From the NCBI GenBank assembly GCA_028699855.1, contig JAQVTV010000013.1, forward strand, positions 1 to 14,340: a stretch of 14,340 nt of DNA, in the 5' to 3' direction. This stretch comes from Candidatus Izemoplasmatales bacterium. GTDB lineage: Bacteria > Bacillota_I > Bacilli_A > Izemoplasmatales > Hujiaoplasmataceae. Below, piece after piece: positions 1 through 7,016 of this stretch. The notes beneath the pieces were generated by a model that saw only the letters and a list, made by a program, of their open reading frames with translations, searched no databases and was not told the DNA's origin. The position numbers and the translations under genes were made by a program. How positions within the stretch are numbered: the stretch's first letter is position 1; each line of letters opens with the position of its first letter.

Positions 1-25
1 TGGCTGCGAGTAGCAGTGTTGACAT
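1..25 (-). CDS. start of an unidentified gene, cut by the left edge
   Basis: Reading leftward, an ATG at 25 opens a frame giving Met-Ser-Thr-Leu-Leu-Leu-Ala-Ala before the window ends. A GGAG ribosome site lies 7 bases before the ATG, and a very good promoter (86-114) lies upstream on the same strand. Together these make a real gene likely although only eight codons are visible. The run of hydrophobic residues would fit a membrane segment or signal peptide. The product cannot be named. The HMA protein gene just upstream hints at metal handling, but that is only context. Confidence 0.5.
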
Positions 26-85
26 CAATAATTCTCCATTCAAATGAAATGCCATGATCCCATAGGATATGGCTCGCCGAAGTCT

Positions 86-114
86 ATTATATGCAATTCA
101 TCCCAAGAAGTCAA
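86..114 (-). promoter_or_regulatory. sigma-70 type promoter for the gene leaving the left edge
   Basis: On the minus strand TTGACT (114-109) and TATAAT (91-86) are separated by exactly 17 bases. Predicted transcription start is near 79, which gives a leader of about 54 bases before the ATG at 25. It lies directly downstream of the HMA gene terminator, so the left-edge gene appears to be an independent unit. Confidence 0.75.
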
Positions 115-154
115 AGAAACTTGTGAACAAAGTCATGACATGCCTTCAGGAATC

Positions 155-178
155 AAAAAAAAGAGGCGAATCCGCCTC
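155..178 (-). terminator. Rho-independent terminator of the HMA gene
   Basis: A perfect 6-bp stem (GAGGCG with CGCCTC, 163-178) with a 4-base loop is followed on the minus strand by eight T residues (162-155). The stem begins inside the stop codon of the HMA gene. Confidence 0.85.
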
Positions 179-383
179 AACATTTTTCGATTTCCTTCAA
201 ACTATATCCTTCTTCTTTCAAGGCTTCTTCAATCACTTTGTGCGAGACAAAGCCTTCAAACAATGCGTAGCCTTCAAGGCAAAATACCTGAACATCGGAT
301 ATGCCGTATATGGATTCAAGCACATGCTTCACATCCCGTGCACAGCCTTCACAACAGATTCCGTCGATCCATGCTTTTTTCAT
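177..383 (-). CDS. small heavy-metal-associated (HMA) domain protein, CopZ-like
   Basis: This 68-residue protein is one HMA (ferredoxin-like) fold of the kind that carries or senses soft metals such as Cu(I) in the cytoplasm. The family motif GMxCxxC appears here as G-I-C-C-E-G-C at residues 8-14, so there is one cysteine more than usual beside the binding pair; Cys35 and the last residue are also cysteines. The start chosen is the ATG at 383, preceded by a GGGGG-rich ribosome site about 8 bases upstream. The open frame extends further to 512, but that part runs through the promoter and is not protein-like. The gene has its own promoter (420-448) and terminator, so it is monocistronic. CopZ-like chaperones usually serve a CopA ATPase, and none is visible here. 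The metal and partner are unknown. Confidence 0.85.
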   Translation of the reverse strand: MKKAWIDGICCEGCARDVKHVLESIYGISDVQVFCLEGYALFEGFVSHKVIEEALKEEGYSLKEIEKC

Positions 384-419
384 AATGACCCCCTTTTTTC
401 CACGCTTGTTCGTAGTTTC

Positions 420-448
420 ATTATAATCGAGTTTCGTATGGCTGTCAA
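420..448 (-). promoter_or_regulatory. perfect-consensus promoter of the HMA gene
   Basis: TTGACA (448-443), a 17-base spacer and TATAAT (425-420) match the sigma-70 consensus at all twelve positions. The -35 box overlaps the last codons of the acyltransferase gene, whose stop is at 447-445. Predicted start is near 413. A 6-base direct repeat GAAACT straddles the -10 box, but no clear CsoR or CueR type operator was recognised. Confidence 0.85.
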
Positions 449-1707
449 TTGGCTTCTTTTCTTCTTGCATGCCATTTTTCCCGGTGCAGTTTATAGAGTT
501 CCTCCACCGCAAAATGGAGTTTCGTCACCACATTGTGTTTGTTTTTGGGATAAATATAGTACGTGTCGGTCAACGTCGAGAGATCCAAACAATCGCCTTG
601 TCCGAAATAATCGTATTCGATATGTAGCGAATAGAGGCTTTCAACCGTCTTCTCCAACAAGAAGTCCTCCCCATCAAAGTTGGCGCTCAAGACAAATCCG
701 TTCTCATCATGGACCAATCTGCCTTCGCCCAAACGCACATACCCCGCCGCATTCGGCAGCGAGTCGATCAACACATCGTCTTCAAAACGATAGGTTCCAT
801 TCAGGATTTGATTTTTGACGTGTTCACGCTCAAACTCATACCAATCGGGAATATGGCTGAATTCCGTATTTCCTTCAAGGGCCTGCAATTCGCCGTAGAC
901 GGTCATTTCATAGGTTTTTTTACAATGGTTGCACCAAATCAAAGAACCGGCCGAGTCCATCTCATGTTCTGTGAGGCAGTGCGGACAGAGATACAACGGT
1001 TTATGCAACCCTTTCGCGCGGTCTTTGTATGTGATCCTTTGCTTGGTGTCTTTCTGATAGCGGTATTCGTCATACTGAAATGCGTGTTGGATTCGCGCGT
1101 TGATTTCTGAGACTTCGAGATCACGTATTTCCGTTTGATCGATGATTTGAGTCATATCCGCCGCCAAACGCACTTTGCGTTTATTCAAATTCCACACCGG
1201 TTGACTGAGATAGTTCCCGTGCATGTTCAAGACCACCACGGGCACTTTCATCCTTTTGCACATCTTTCCGAGCGACTCCGGCAATATCGCGTTTGTTCCA
1301 ACCAAGGTATAGCGCGCCTCAGGATAAATCGCACAAATCTGTTTCAGTTGCTTCAGTGAATGTTCGATGTGACGGATCAACACCAGATCATTCGTGAATT
1401 TCCGCTTGCAGATGCAACCCACATTACGCAAAAGCCCTTCTCTTTTGATAAAACCGTCAATCGCGACGATATAATTGGCTCTTCGAGGAAATATCGCCAT
1501 GGTCGTGACTTTGAAATCTACGAATGCGTGATGTGTGCAAAGCAGTATGTAGGGCGGCTTCAACCCCTTCATCCGATACTTGTGAACCTTTAAACGATGT
1601 GAGAACATGACGCCGACCGATAATAGCCACGCCAATGGAATCAAATACCATTTCTGTTTGATGGGTTTCTTGAGCATGTCAAAGCGTTCCAGTTGAGAAT
1701 CTTTCAT
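445..1707 (-). CDS. PlsC-family acyltransferase with an embedded zinc ribbon
   Basis: A 420-residue protein whose N-terminal half resembles lysophosphatidic acid acyltransferases, which acylate 1-acyl-glycerol-3-phosphate in membrane phospholipid synthesis. The catalytic H-x4-D motif is seen at His59-Asp64 (HHAFVD), and a PEAR stretch at 129-132 matches the PEGTR acceptor-binding motif in degenerate form. A hydrophobic segment lies near residues 21-37. Unlike compact PlsC (about 240 residues) it continues with a four-cysteine zinc ribbon, CPHC at 241-244 and CNHC at 259-262, then about 155 residues of an unrecognised C-terminal domain. The start is the ATG at 1707 because AAAGGA lies 7 bases upstream; an in-frame GTG at 1737 has no ribosome site. 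The GGDEF gene ends 51 bases upstream and no separate promoter is obvious, so the two may be co-transcribed. The substrate is an inference. Confidence 0.75.
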   Translation of the reverse strand: MKDSQLERFDMLKKPIKQKWYLIPLAWLLSVGVMFSHRLKVHKYRMKGLKPPYILLCTHHAFVDFKVTTMAIFPRRANYIVAIDGFIKREGLLRNVGCICKRKFTNDLVLIRHIEHSLKQLKQICAIYPEARYTLVGTNAILPESLGKMCKRMKVPVVVLNMHGNYLSQPVWNLNKRKVRLAADMTQIIDQTEIRDLEVSEINARIQHAFQYDEYRYQKDTKQRITYKDRAKGLHKPLYLCPHCLTEHEMDSAGSLIWCNHCKKTYEMTVYGELQALEGNTEFSHIPDWYEFEREHVKNQILNGTYRFEDDVLIDSLPNAAGYVRLGEGRLVHDENGFVLSANFDGEDFLLEKTVESLYSLHIEYDYFGQGDCLDLSTLTDTYYIYPKNKHNVVTKLHFAVEELYKLHREKWHARRKEAN

Positions 1708-1758
1708 GAAGTATCCTTTCTCTTTGGGTGCAAGCACCGAGTATATTCGTTGTGGGTA

Positions 1759-3312
1759 TTAAGTGATGATTAGAGTGGCTTGGTCTTTTCCTTCTCTTTT
1801 TGAATGATATAATGCATCATCGGACACTTTGATATAATCATAGATTTCCGGAAGGTGCCCGTCTTCGGTGAATGCGATACCGATACTGATTCTGAGTTGA
1901 TAGTTTTGATCCTTATACGAAAAGGGGTACGTCCGAATATGATCAAGCAAGACTTGGGCGACGCGGTTCGCGTCTTCAATACCGATATCTTTCAAGAGTA
2001 CAAGAAACTCTTCGCCTCCATACCGAGAAAGAATACTTCCCTTGGGCAATGTCTTCGCCAACTCCACGGAAATGGTTTTGAGGGCCTGATCTCCTGCGAG
2101 GTGACCAAGGGTATCGTTCACCACTTTGAAATCATCGATATCAATCATCAATAGCGCAAAAGAGTTGCCCTGACGATGCGCATCTTCAAGATAATGCTTG
2201 GCTCGCTCGATAAATGCCCGTCGATTGTAAATCGCAGTCAATTCATCATGAGATGCCTGATAAGTCAAATCCTCGATCCGTTTGACATATCGGGTCATTT
2301 CATTGATTTTGATCAAATAACCGTTCTTTTGGTTGCGTTTCGACTCCAACGCAATCACTTCCGCGACATAGTGCCTGCCATTTCTTTGATAACTGATTGG
2401 TGCGTTGTCATAGATGGCTTGGACCATCTCTTTATCCGTGAACATCTCTTCCAGTTTCATGTGGTATTTGAGTTGGGATGCGACCGAAGGATCGCGTTCC
2501 ATTGCGAGATTCCAAGAAACCAGTTCATAGATGTCATCCAAGATGAAGATGGGATCAGAAGATCGTTCGAACGTCGCGAGATGCGCCGAAGGCTTCAAGT
2601 AAAATACTTCATATCGGGTCATCGAGTAAAAGATGATGAAACTGATGACCACAATCAGAATCAAAGCGAAATCCAATCCGGTCGATTCGGGATTGAACAG
2701 CGAAGTGATCGGAACGATGAACGCGATCAAGCTGCTGATGAACAGAATCATCGCTTGCTTTTTATGATATCCGCCCGATCGAAGATAGGTGGTGAGATAG
2801 GTGTATACAACAAAACCGGCCAGCACCATATTATATATGGCATGCATGTAGTACGCAGGCCCCTTGACAAATGTCAGCATCGGCATTGCCAACGCACCCA
2901 TCTGCCAATCCGGATCGAGAGCCACCGACTGATAATTCCAATCATTCGGGGTGAAATAGTTGATTTGCGCTAAAATCAGCACGAAGACGGGAATGACCAA
3001 CAAAGGGGCATAATGTTTTAATTTCGGTTTGTATCTCGGGTTCTTATAGAGATTCGCAACATACACCCACGTAATCGCAATAAACGGAATGACCAAGTAC
3101 TGCACGTGATTAAAAATCACCTTGAGCAATAAAGTGTCGCTCGCCAACTCAAGACCATAGCCTAAGGCATAGATGAATTCCATAACAAAAAGCAATCCGA
3201 TCTGCCAAAACCCATGGAGTTTCCTCAGACGGAAAACAATGTAGAATGCGAATATGAGCGCTGCAACAGAAATGGCCAAGAAAAAGCCGACAAGCAAAGC
3301 GGAATAGCGCAA
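1759..3312 (-). CDS. membrane diguanylate cyclase: 7TM sensor, PAS-like and GGDEF domains
   Basis: About 517 residues. The first 240 hold some seven hydrophobic helices and resemble the 7TM sensor found on some histidine kinases. A PAS-like stretch follows (about 250-340, beginning near DPIFILDD), then a complete GGDEF domain that would make cyclic di-GMP from two GTP at the inner membrane face. Visible GGDEF features are HDELT and NRR at its start, DIDDFKVVND, and the intact active site R-Y-G-G-E-E-F near residue 432. The usual RxxD inhibitory site before it is absent (PKGS instead), which suggests no product feedback. The TTG at 3312 is preferred because AAGGAG sits 8 bases upstream; the longer GTG frame at 3321 would overlap that ribosome site. 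No EAL or HD-GYP phosphodiesterase is in view. Confidence 0.88.
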   Translation of the reverse strand: MRYSALLVGFFLAISVAALIFAFYIVFRLRKLHGFWQIGLLFVMEFIYALGYGLELASDTLLLKVIFNHVQYLVIPFIAITWVYVANLYKNPRYKPKLKHYAPLLVIPVFVLILAQINYFTPNDWNYQSVALDPDWQMGALAMPMLTFVKGPAYYMHAIYNMVLAGFVVYTYLTTYLRSGGYHKKQAMILFISSLIAFIVPITSLFNPESTGLDFALILIVVISFIIFYSMTRYEVFYLKPSAHLATFERSSDPIFILDDIYELVSWNLAMERDPSVASQLKYHMKLEEMFTDKEMVQAIYDNAPISYQRNGRHYVAEVIALESKRNQKNGYLIKINEMTRYVKRIEDLTYQASHDELTAIYNRRAFIERAKHYLEDAHRQGNSFALLMIDIDDFKVVNDTLGHLAGDQALKTISVELAKTLPKGSILSRYGGEEFLVLLKDIGIEDANRVAQVLLDHIRTYPFSYKDQNYQLRISIGIAFTEDGHLPEIYDYIKVSDDALYHSKREGKDQATLIIT

Positions 3313-3332
3313 TCCGATCACTCCTTCGAGAT

Positions 3333-3341
3333 ATTATAGCA
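3333..3341 (-). promoter_or_regulatory. extended -10 promoter element before the GGDEF gene
   Basis: TGCTATAAT on the minus strand is an extended -10 box (TGnTATAAT). No good -35 hexamer is found at the right distance. The predicted start falls close to the ribosome site, so the leader would be only about 15 bases with the TTG start. Confidence 0.5.
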
Positions 3342-3379
3342 TATTGCTCGAGGTATATGTTGCGGTTTCATAAAATTCC

Positions 3380-4552
3380 TCATTCATCCACTCTCGCAAT
3401 CTCAAGGGGTTCCGGGACGGTTTTCGGTGTAAATGCGAGGAATATTCCCAAACCGAGGACAAGCATCCCCATCATACCTAAAAATAACCACCCATATCCA
3501 TGATCTTCAATCACGGAACCAAAAATAAAGTTCCCCACGCCTGTGAAAATCGAAAAGAAAAGGGTCAAGATCATGATGGCAGTCGTAATGTTTTCGACAC
3601 TCACGATCTTCATCACAAACTTGATGTGGGCGTAAATGATGATTCCCCAAGACAATCCGCGGAACAGTGTCGCGATGATGATCACCGAAAGAGGCAAATT
3701 CAAGCCATAACACAAGAACCTCAATGCAAAAAGAACCGTTGAGAAAACCATGAGTTTTTGCTCGCTGACAATCAGCCCCTTGACCATTAAAAAACGCATG
3801 GTCCAGACTTCAACCAAAACAAAGGCCGAATAAAGAATACCGTAAGCCACCATGCCCATTCCCCGAGACTCCGTGATGTATACCCCGAAAAACGAATCAC
3901 CGATCCGAACGCTGCCGATGACAAGAACATAAAAAACCAAGTATTTGATGAATTCTCGATTCTTCAATAATTTCTTGATGTCTCGCTTGGGTGCATCGAC
4001 TTTGGTCGGGTCTTCTCCGACGGGCTTCAGCCATAATACAATGAACATCGTGGCGATGAAAAAGCTTCCGGAGACAATGAAGAGCGCAGTGTAACCGACA
4101 AGCCCCACTAATAATCCTGCCAAGGCGGAGGCGATGACATATGCAATTGACGCGTAGATCCGAATCGAGGAATACTCGATCTTCTGTCGATTCGCAAAGG
4201 TTGCCGCAAATCCATCCTGAATCGGAATAAAGGGGGAACACATGAATGCGATCAATGTGATGACGAGCAAATACAACTCAAAGCCACTGACCTGAGTCAG
4301 CGTGATGATGAGCACGCCCTCAATCAATGTCATGAACTTGAGGACCATTCGACTCGTTCGCATATCCTTGATCAAAAAATTCCACAAGGGATTGGCCAGG
4401 ATCGTCGTAATCGGTGTGATGGCCAAAACAATACCGAGTTGGCCCTCGCTCAAGCCTTTGGACATCAGATAGATGGACATGAAGGGATAGAAAAAAGCGT
4501 CTCCGAAAAAGCGGATGAAATAGAATAATTGAAATTTCCCTTTTTCTGTCAC
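3380..4552 (-). CDS. major facilitator superfamily transporter (MFS_1-like, LacY/nucleoside-permease type)
   Basis: A 390-residue integral membrane protein with about twelve hydrophobic helices in two halves, joined by a charged cytoplasmic stretch (GEDPTKVDAPKRDIKKLLKNRE) near residues 178-199. The N-terminal region (FFYPFMSIYLMSKGLSEGQLGI, then NPLWNFLIKD) and the R-I-Y-A-S-I-A-Y segment match the MFS_1-like group that includes LacY, HcaT and nucleoside:proton symporters. Proton-coupled transport of a small organic solute is therefore likely, but the substrate cannot be read from the sequence. The start is a GTG at 4552 with AAGGGA about 6 bases upstream. The gene is divergent from nrdD, and the GGDEF gene follows 67 bases downstream with its own -10 element. 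I see no terminator between them. Confidence 0.85.
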   Translation of the reverse strand: MTEKGKFQLFYFIRFFGDAFFYPFMSIYLMSKGLSEGQLGIVLAITPITTILANPLWNFLIKDMRTSRMVLKFMTLIEGVLIITLTQVSGFELYLLVITLIAFMCSPFIPIQDGFAATFANRQKIEYSSIRIYASIAYVIASALAGLLVGLVGYTALFIVSGSFFIATMFIVLWLKPVGEDPTKVDAPKRDIKKLLKNREFIKYLVFYVLVIGSVRIGDSFFGVYITESRGMGMVAYGILYSAFVLVEVWTMRFLMVKGLIVSEQKLMVFSTVLFALRFLCYGLNLPLSVIIIATLFRGLSWGIIIYAHIKFVMKIVSVENITTAIMILTLFFSIFTGVGNFIFGSVIEDHGYGWLFLGMMGMLVLGLGIFLAFTPKTVPEPLEIARVDE

Positions 4553-4583
4553 GTGACTTCCCTTTCCCGAATATGATTAAAAT

Positions 4584-4612
4584 ATTATACATGTTTCACC
4601 CATGAAATGCAA
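4584..4612 (-). promoter_or_regulatory. promoter of the MFS gene with an inverted repeat in its spacer
   Basis: TTGCAT (4612-4607), 17 bases, then TATAAT (4589-4584). The spacer contains the inverted repeat TTTCA-N4-TGAAA (4594-4607), well placed for a repressor or activator. The -35 box matches consensus only at TTG; the same TTGCAT is used before tRNA-Tyr. Confidence 0.6.
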
Positions 4613-4827
4613 CTATGATACCGTGTCTTTACATGATTTTTGTGACAAGATATCCATATGATGTTTCACACACAAAACAAAAAATATATATAAAAAATTC
4701 TTTATTCGTGAAATACTTCGTTTCTTATCGGAACTTTCCAAATGCGAATCGCACCATCACGCAATTTTACATCATTTTGCCATTTATCAGTCGATAATCA
4801 TCGCCTAATTTATTATTTCGTTTGATA

Positions 4828-4856
4828 TTGACAAATAATTTTTCCCCCATTATTAT
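4828..4856 (+). promoter_or_regulatory. promoter of the nrdD-nrdG operon
   Basis: A perfect TTGACA (4828-4833), a 17-base spacer and TATTAT (4851-4856, one mismatch). Predicted start is near 4863, inside the palindrome described next, giving a leader of about 36 bases. Confidence 0.8.
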
Positions 4857-4861
4857 CTTAG

Positions 4862-4876
4862 TTGTCACACTGACAA
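4862..4876 (+). promoter_or_regulatory. operator-like palindrome at the nrdD transcription start
   Basis: TTGTCA-CAC-TGACAA is a perfect 6-bp inverted repeat with a 3-base centre, placed at about +1 to +14 of the nrdD promoter. A bound protein there would block transcription. It does not match the NrdR box pattern I know, nor the Rex (TTGTGA-N6-TCACAA) or Crp/Fnr (TGTGA-N6-TCACA) spacing, though the half-sites resemble these. A partial copy, TTGTGACAA, lies upstream at 4640-4648. Confidence 0.55.
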
Positions 4877-4898
4877 AATACCGACTGGGGGACCGTTT

Positions 4899-7016
4899 AT
4901 GTTAAGACAAATCGTCAAAAGAGATCAAAGTGTTGTACCTTTCAGAAAGGAAAAAATCGTTCTTGCCATCTTTAAGGCGGCCAGTTCTGTCGGCGGTTCT
5001 GATTTCGCAAAATCAGAGCAGCTTGCGCTTGAAGTGGTGACGATTGCGGAAAGCAAGTACCCCAACGGGATCGCCGATGTCGAAGGCGTCCAGGATATCG
5101 TAGAAAAAGTCCTCATAGAGAATGGTCATGCCAAAACGGCAAAGGCCTTTATTTTATATCGTGAAAAGCGCCGCGCTTCGCGCGAAGCGAACGCCTTGAT
5201 CGGCGCTACCATCGACATGTTCACCGAATATCTGAATGATCGCGATTGGCAGATCAATGAAAACGCCAATACCCAAAAATCGATCAACGGACTCAACAAC
5301 TATGTCCGTGAAGAGTTCACAAAAAACTATTGGTTACACGAGATCTATCCCTCGGATATCCGTGAAGCGCACCTACAAGGTGATATCCATATCCATGATC
5401 TCGGTTTCTTCGGCCCTTATTGCGCCGGGTGGGATTTGCGTCAAATCATCGAAAACGGCTTTGGTGGCGTATCGAGCAAAGTCGAATCCAGTCCGCCCAA
5501 ACATCTGCGTTCGCTTCTTGGACAAATCATCAATTCAACGTTCACGACTCAAGGCGAAACTGCCGGAGCACAAGCGTGGTCATCGTTCGACACCTATCTC
5601 GCCCCCTATGTCCGCTATGACAATCTGGAATACAAACAAGTCAAACAGGCGCTTCAAGAGTTCATCTTCAACTTGAATGTGCCTACACGCGTCGGATTTC
5701 AATGTCCTTTTTCCAATCTGACATTCGATATTATCGCGCCCAGAACACTCAAGGATCAAAATGTCATCTTCGCCGGAAAACTGATGCCGGATACATACGG
5801 GGAGTTCCAAAAAGAAATGGATATGATTAACCTCGCCTTCTGCGACATCATGATGGAAGGCGATGCCAAAGGTCGCGTGTTCACATTTCCCATCCCCACC
5901 ATCAATATCACGAAAGATTTCGCATGGGATAGCCCTGTCGTCGAAAAATTCATGGAAATCACCGCCAAATACGGAATTCCCTACTTTTCCAATTACATCA
6001 ATTCCGACTTGTCTCCTGAAGACGCGCTCTCGATGTGTTGTCGTTTAAGGCTCGACACCACCGAACTTCGCAAACGCGGCGGCGGTCTCTTCGGGTCCAA
6101 CCCGCTGACGGGATCGATTGGCGTGGTCACCATCAACTTACCGCGGTTGGCCTATCAATCCAAAACGGAATCGGAATTTTTCACCCGGCTTTGGGAAGCC
6201 ATCAATATCGCCAAAAAAAGTTTGGAAATCAAACGCAAAATCATTGAAGAACAATCAGATAAGGGCCTCTATCCTTACAGCACGAATTACCTGAAAGACG
6301 TGAAATTGAAAACGGGATCCTATTGGTTCAACCATTTTAACACCATCGGTCTCATCGGCATGAATGAAGCCACACAAAACCTCTTCGGCATCGACGTCGA
6401 TCTGACCACACCGACTGGCCAAGATTTCGCACGTAAAACCTTGAACTACATGCGCGATGTCATCAAAGACATCCAAGAGGAAACCGGACATTACTACAAT
6501 CTCGAGGCCACGCCCGCTGAAGGCACCAGTTACCGCTTGGCAAAACACGATAAAGAACGCTATCCCGATATCATCACCGCAGGAAAAGCGACGCCCTACT
6601 ATACGAACTCAAGCCAACTTCCGGTCGGGTTCACAGATGATATCTTTGAAACTCTGGATCTCCAAGACGAGCTTCAATCTCTCTATACAGGCGGCACTGT
6701 ACTTCACCTCTATCTTGGCGAACGCATCAAAGATACCCAAACCACGAAAAACCTCATCAAGAAAGTCTTTGAAAAATACAAACTGCCCTACATATCTCTG
6801 ACCCCCACGTTCTCGGTGTGCTCCGACCACGGTTACATATCGGGAGAACACTTCACCTGCCCGACGTGTGCCAAGCCAGCAGAAGTGTATACCCGTGTCG
6901 TCGGTTACTTGCGACCCGTTCAAAACTTCAACAAGGGTAAAAAAGCAGAATATCAAGATCGCGTGAAATACGTGATCCGCGATTCAGCGGTCCAATACGA
7001 GGACAAGAAAGTATGA
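4899..7016 (+). CDS. nrdD: anaerobic ribonucleoside-triphosphate reductase (class III)
   Basis: A 705-residue glycyl-radical enzyme that reduces NTPs to dNTPs in the cytoplasm without oxygen. Residues about 3-93 form an ATP-cone allosteric domain (VVPFRKEKI near its start). The ten-stranded barrel follows, with Cys175 in FFGPYCAGWDL and the CCRLRLD pair (380-381), one of which should be the thiyl site. The end carries a metal site, Cys641, His644, Cys654 and Cys657, and the radical loop R-V-V-G-Y with Gly669, followed by RPVQNFNKGKKAEYQDR. That tail resembles the Thermotoga-type NrdD more than the E. coli RVCGYLG form. The length is normal for the family. The ATG at 4899 has GGGGGA 6 bases upstream. 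The stop overlaps the nrdG start (ATGA), so the two are translationally coupled. Confidence 0.96.
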   Translation: MLRQIVKRDQSVVPFRKEKIVLAIFKAASSVGGSDFAKSEQLALEVVTIAESKYPNGIADVEGVQDIVEKVLIENGHAKTAKAFILYREKRRASREANALIGATIDMFTEYLNDRDWQINENANTQKSINGLNNYVREEFTKNYWLHEIYPSDIREAHLQGDIHIHDLGFFGPYCAGWDLRQIIENGFGGVSSKVESSPPKHLRSLLGQIINSTFTTQGETAGAQAWSSFDTYLAPYVRYDNLEYKQVKQALQEFIFNLNVPTRVGFQCPFSNLTFDIIAPRTLKDQNVIFAGKLMPDTYGEFQKEMDMINLAFCDIMMEGDAKGRVFTFPIPTINITKDFAWDSPVVEKFMEITAKYGIPYFSNYINSDLSPEDALSMCCRLRLDTTELRKRGGGLFGSNPLTGSIGVVTINLPRLAYQSKTESEFFTRLWEAINIAKKSLEIKRKIIEEQSDKGLYPYSTNYLKDVKLKTGSYWFNHFNTIGLIGMNEATQNLFGIDVDLTTPTGQDFARKTLNYMRDVIKDIQEETGHYYNLEATPAEGTSYRLAKHDKERYPDIITAGKATPYYTNSSQLPVGFTDDIFETLDLQDELQSLYTGGTVLHLYLGERIKDTQTTKNLIKKVFEKYKLPYISLTPTFSVCSDHGYISGEHFTCPTCAKPAEVYTRVVGYLRPVQNFNKGKKAEYQDRVKYVIRDSAVQYEDKKV

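Larger units (their letters stand above)
4553..4898. other. 346-bp divergent intergenic region between the MFS gene and nrdD
   Basis: AT-rich non-coding stretch holding the leftward MFS promoter (4584-4612) and the rightward nrdD promoter (4828-4856). The middle (about 4670-4700) contains A/T tracts that could bend DNA. The 9-base ATGTTTCAC occurs twice, at 4591-4599 and 4661-4669, and a GTGAAA complement lies at 4708-4713. A short rightward open frame (4615-4797) has no ribosome site and does not look like a protein. Confidence 0.6.

Noticed and set aside
69..818. Rightward 249-codon open frame with a ribosome-site-like AGGA before its ATG
   Set aside because: It runs antisense across the HMA gene, its promoter and the acyltransferase; the product is low-complexity and has no family features, whereas the opposite strand shows clear motifs and signals.
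445..1737. GTG start at 1737 for the acyltransferase
   Set aside because: It has no ribosome site, while the downstream ATG at 1707 has AAAGGA at good spacing, and that ribosome site is encoded by the extra codons.
1727..1738. GGTGC-N2-GCACC hairpin between the GGDEF and acyltransferase genes
   Set aside because: Only 5 bp with a 2-base loop and no T tract; not a terminator, and there is no support for a regulatory role.
2176..2973. Rightward 265-codon open frame
   Set aside because: It is antisense to the GGDEF gene, rich in His, Arg and Ile as expected for a shadow frame, and has no recognisable domain.
4615..4797. 60-codon frame in the divergent intergenic region
   Set aside because: No ribosome site, AT-driven composition, and it overlaps the upstream promoter region; probably chance.
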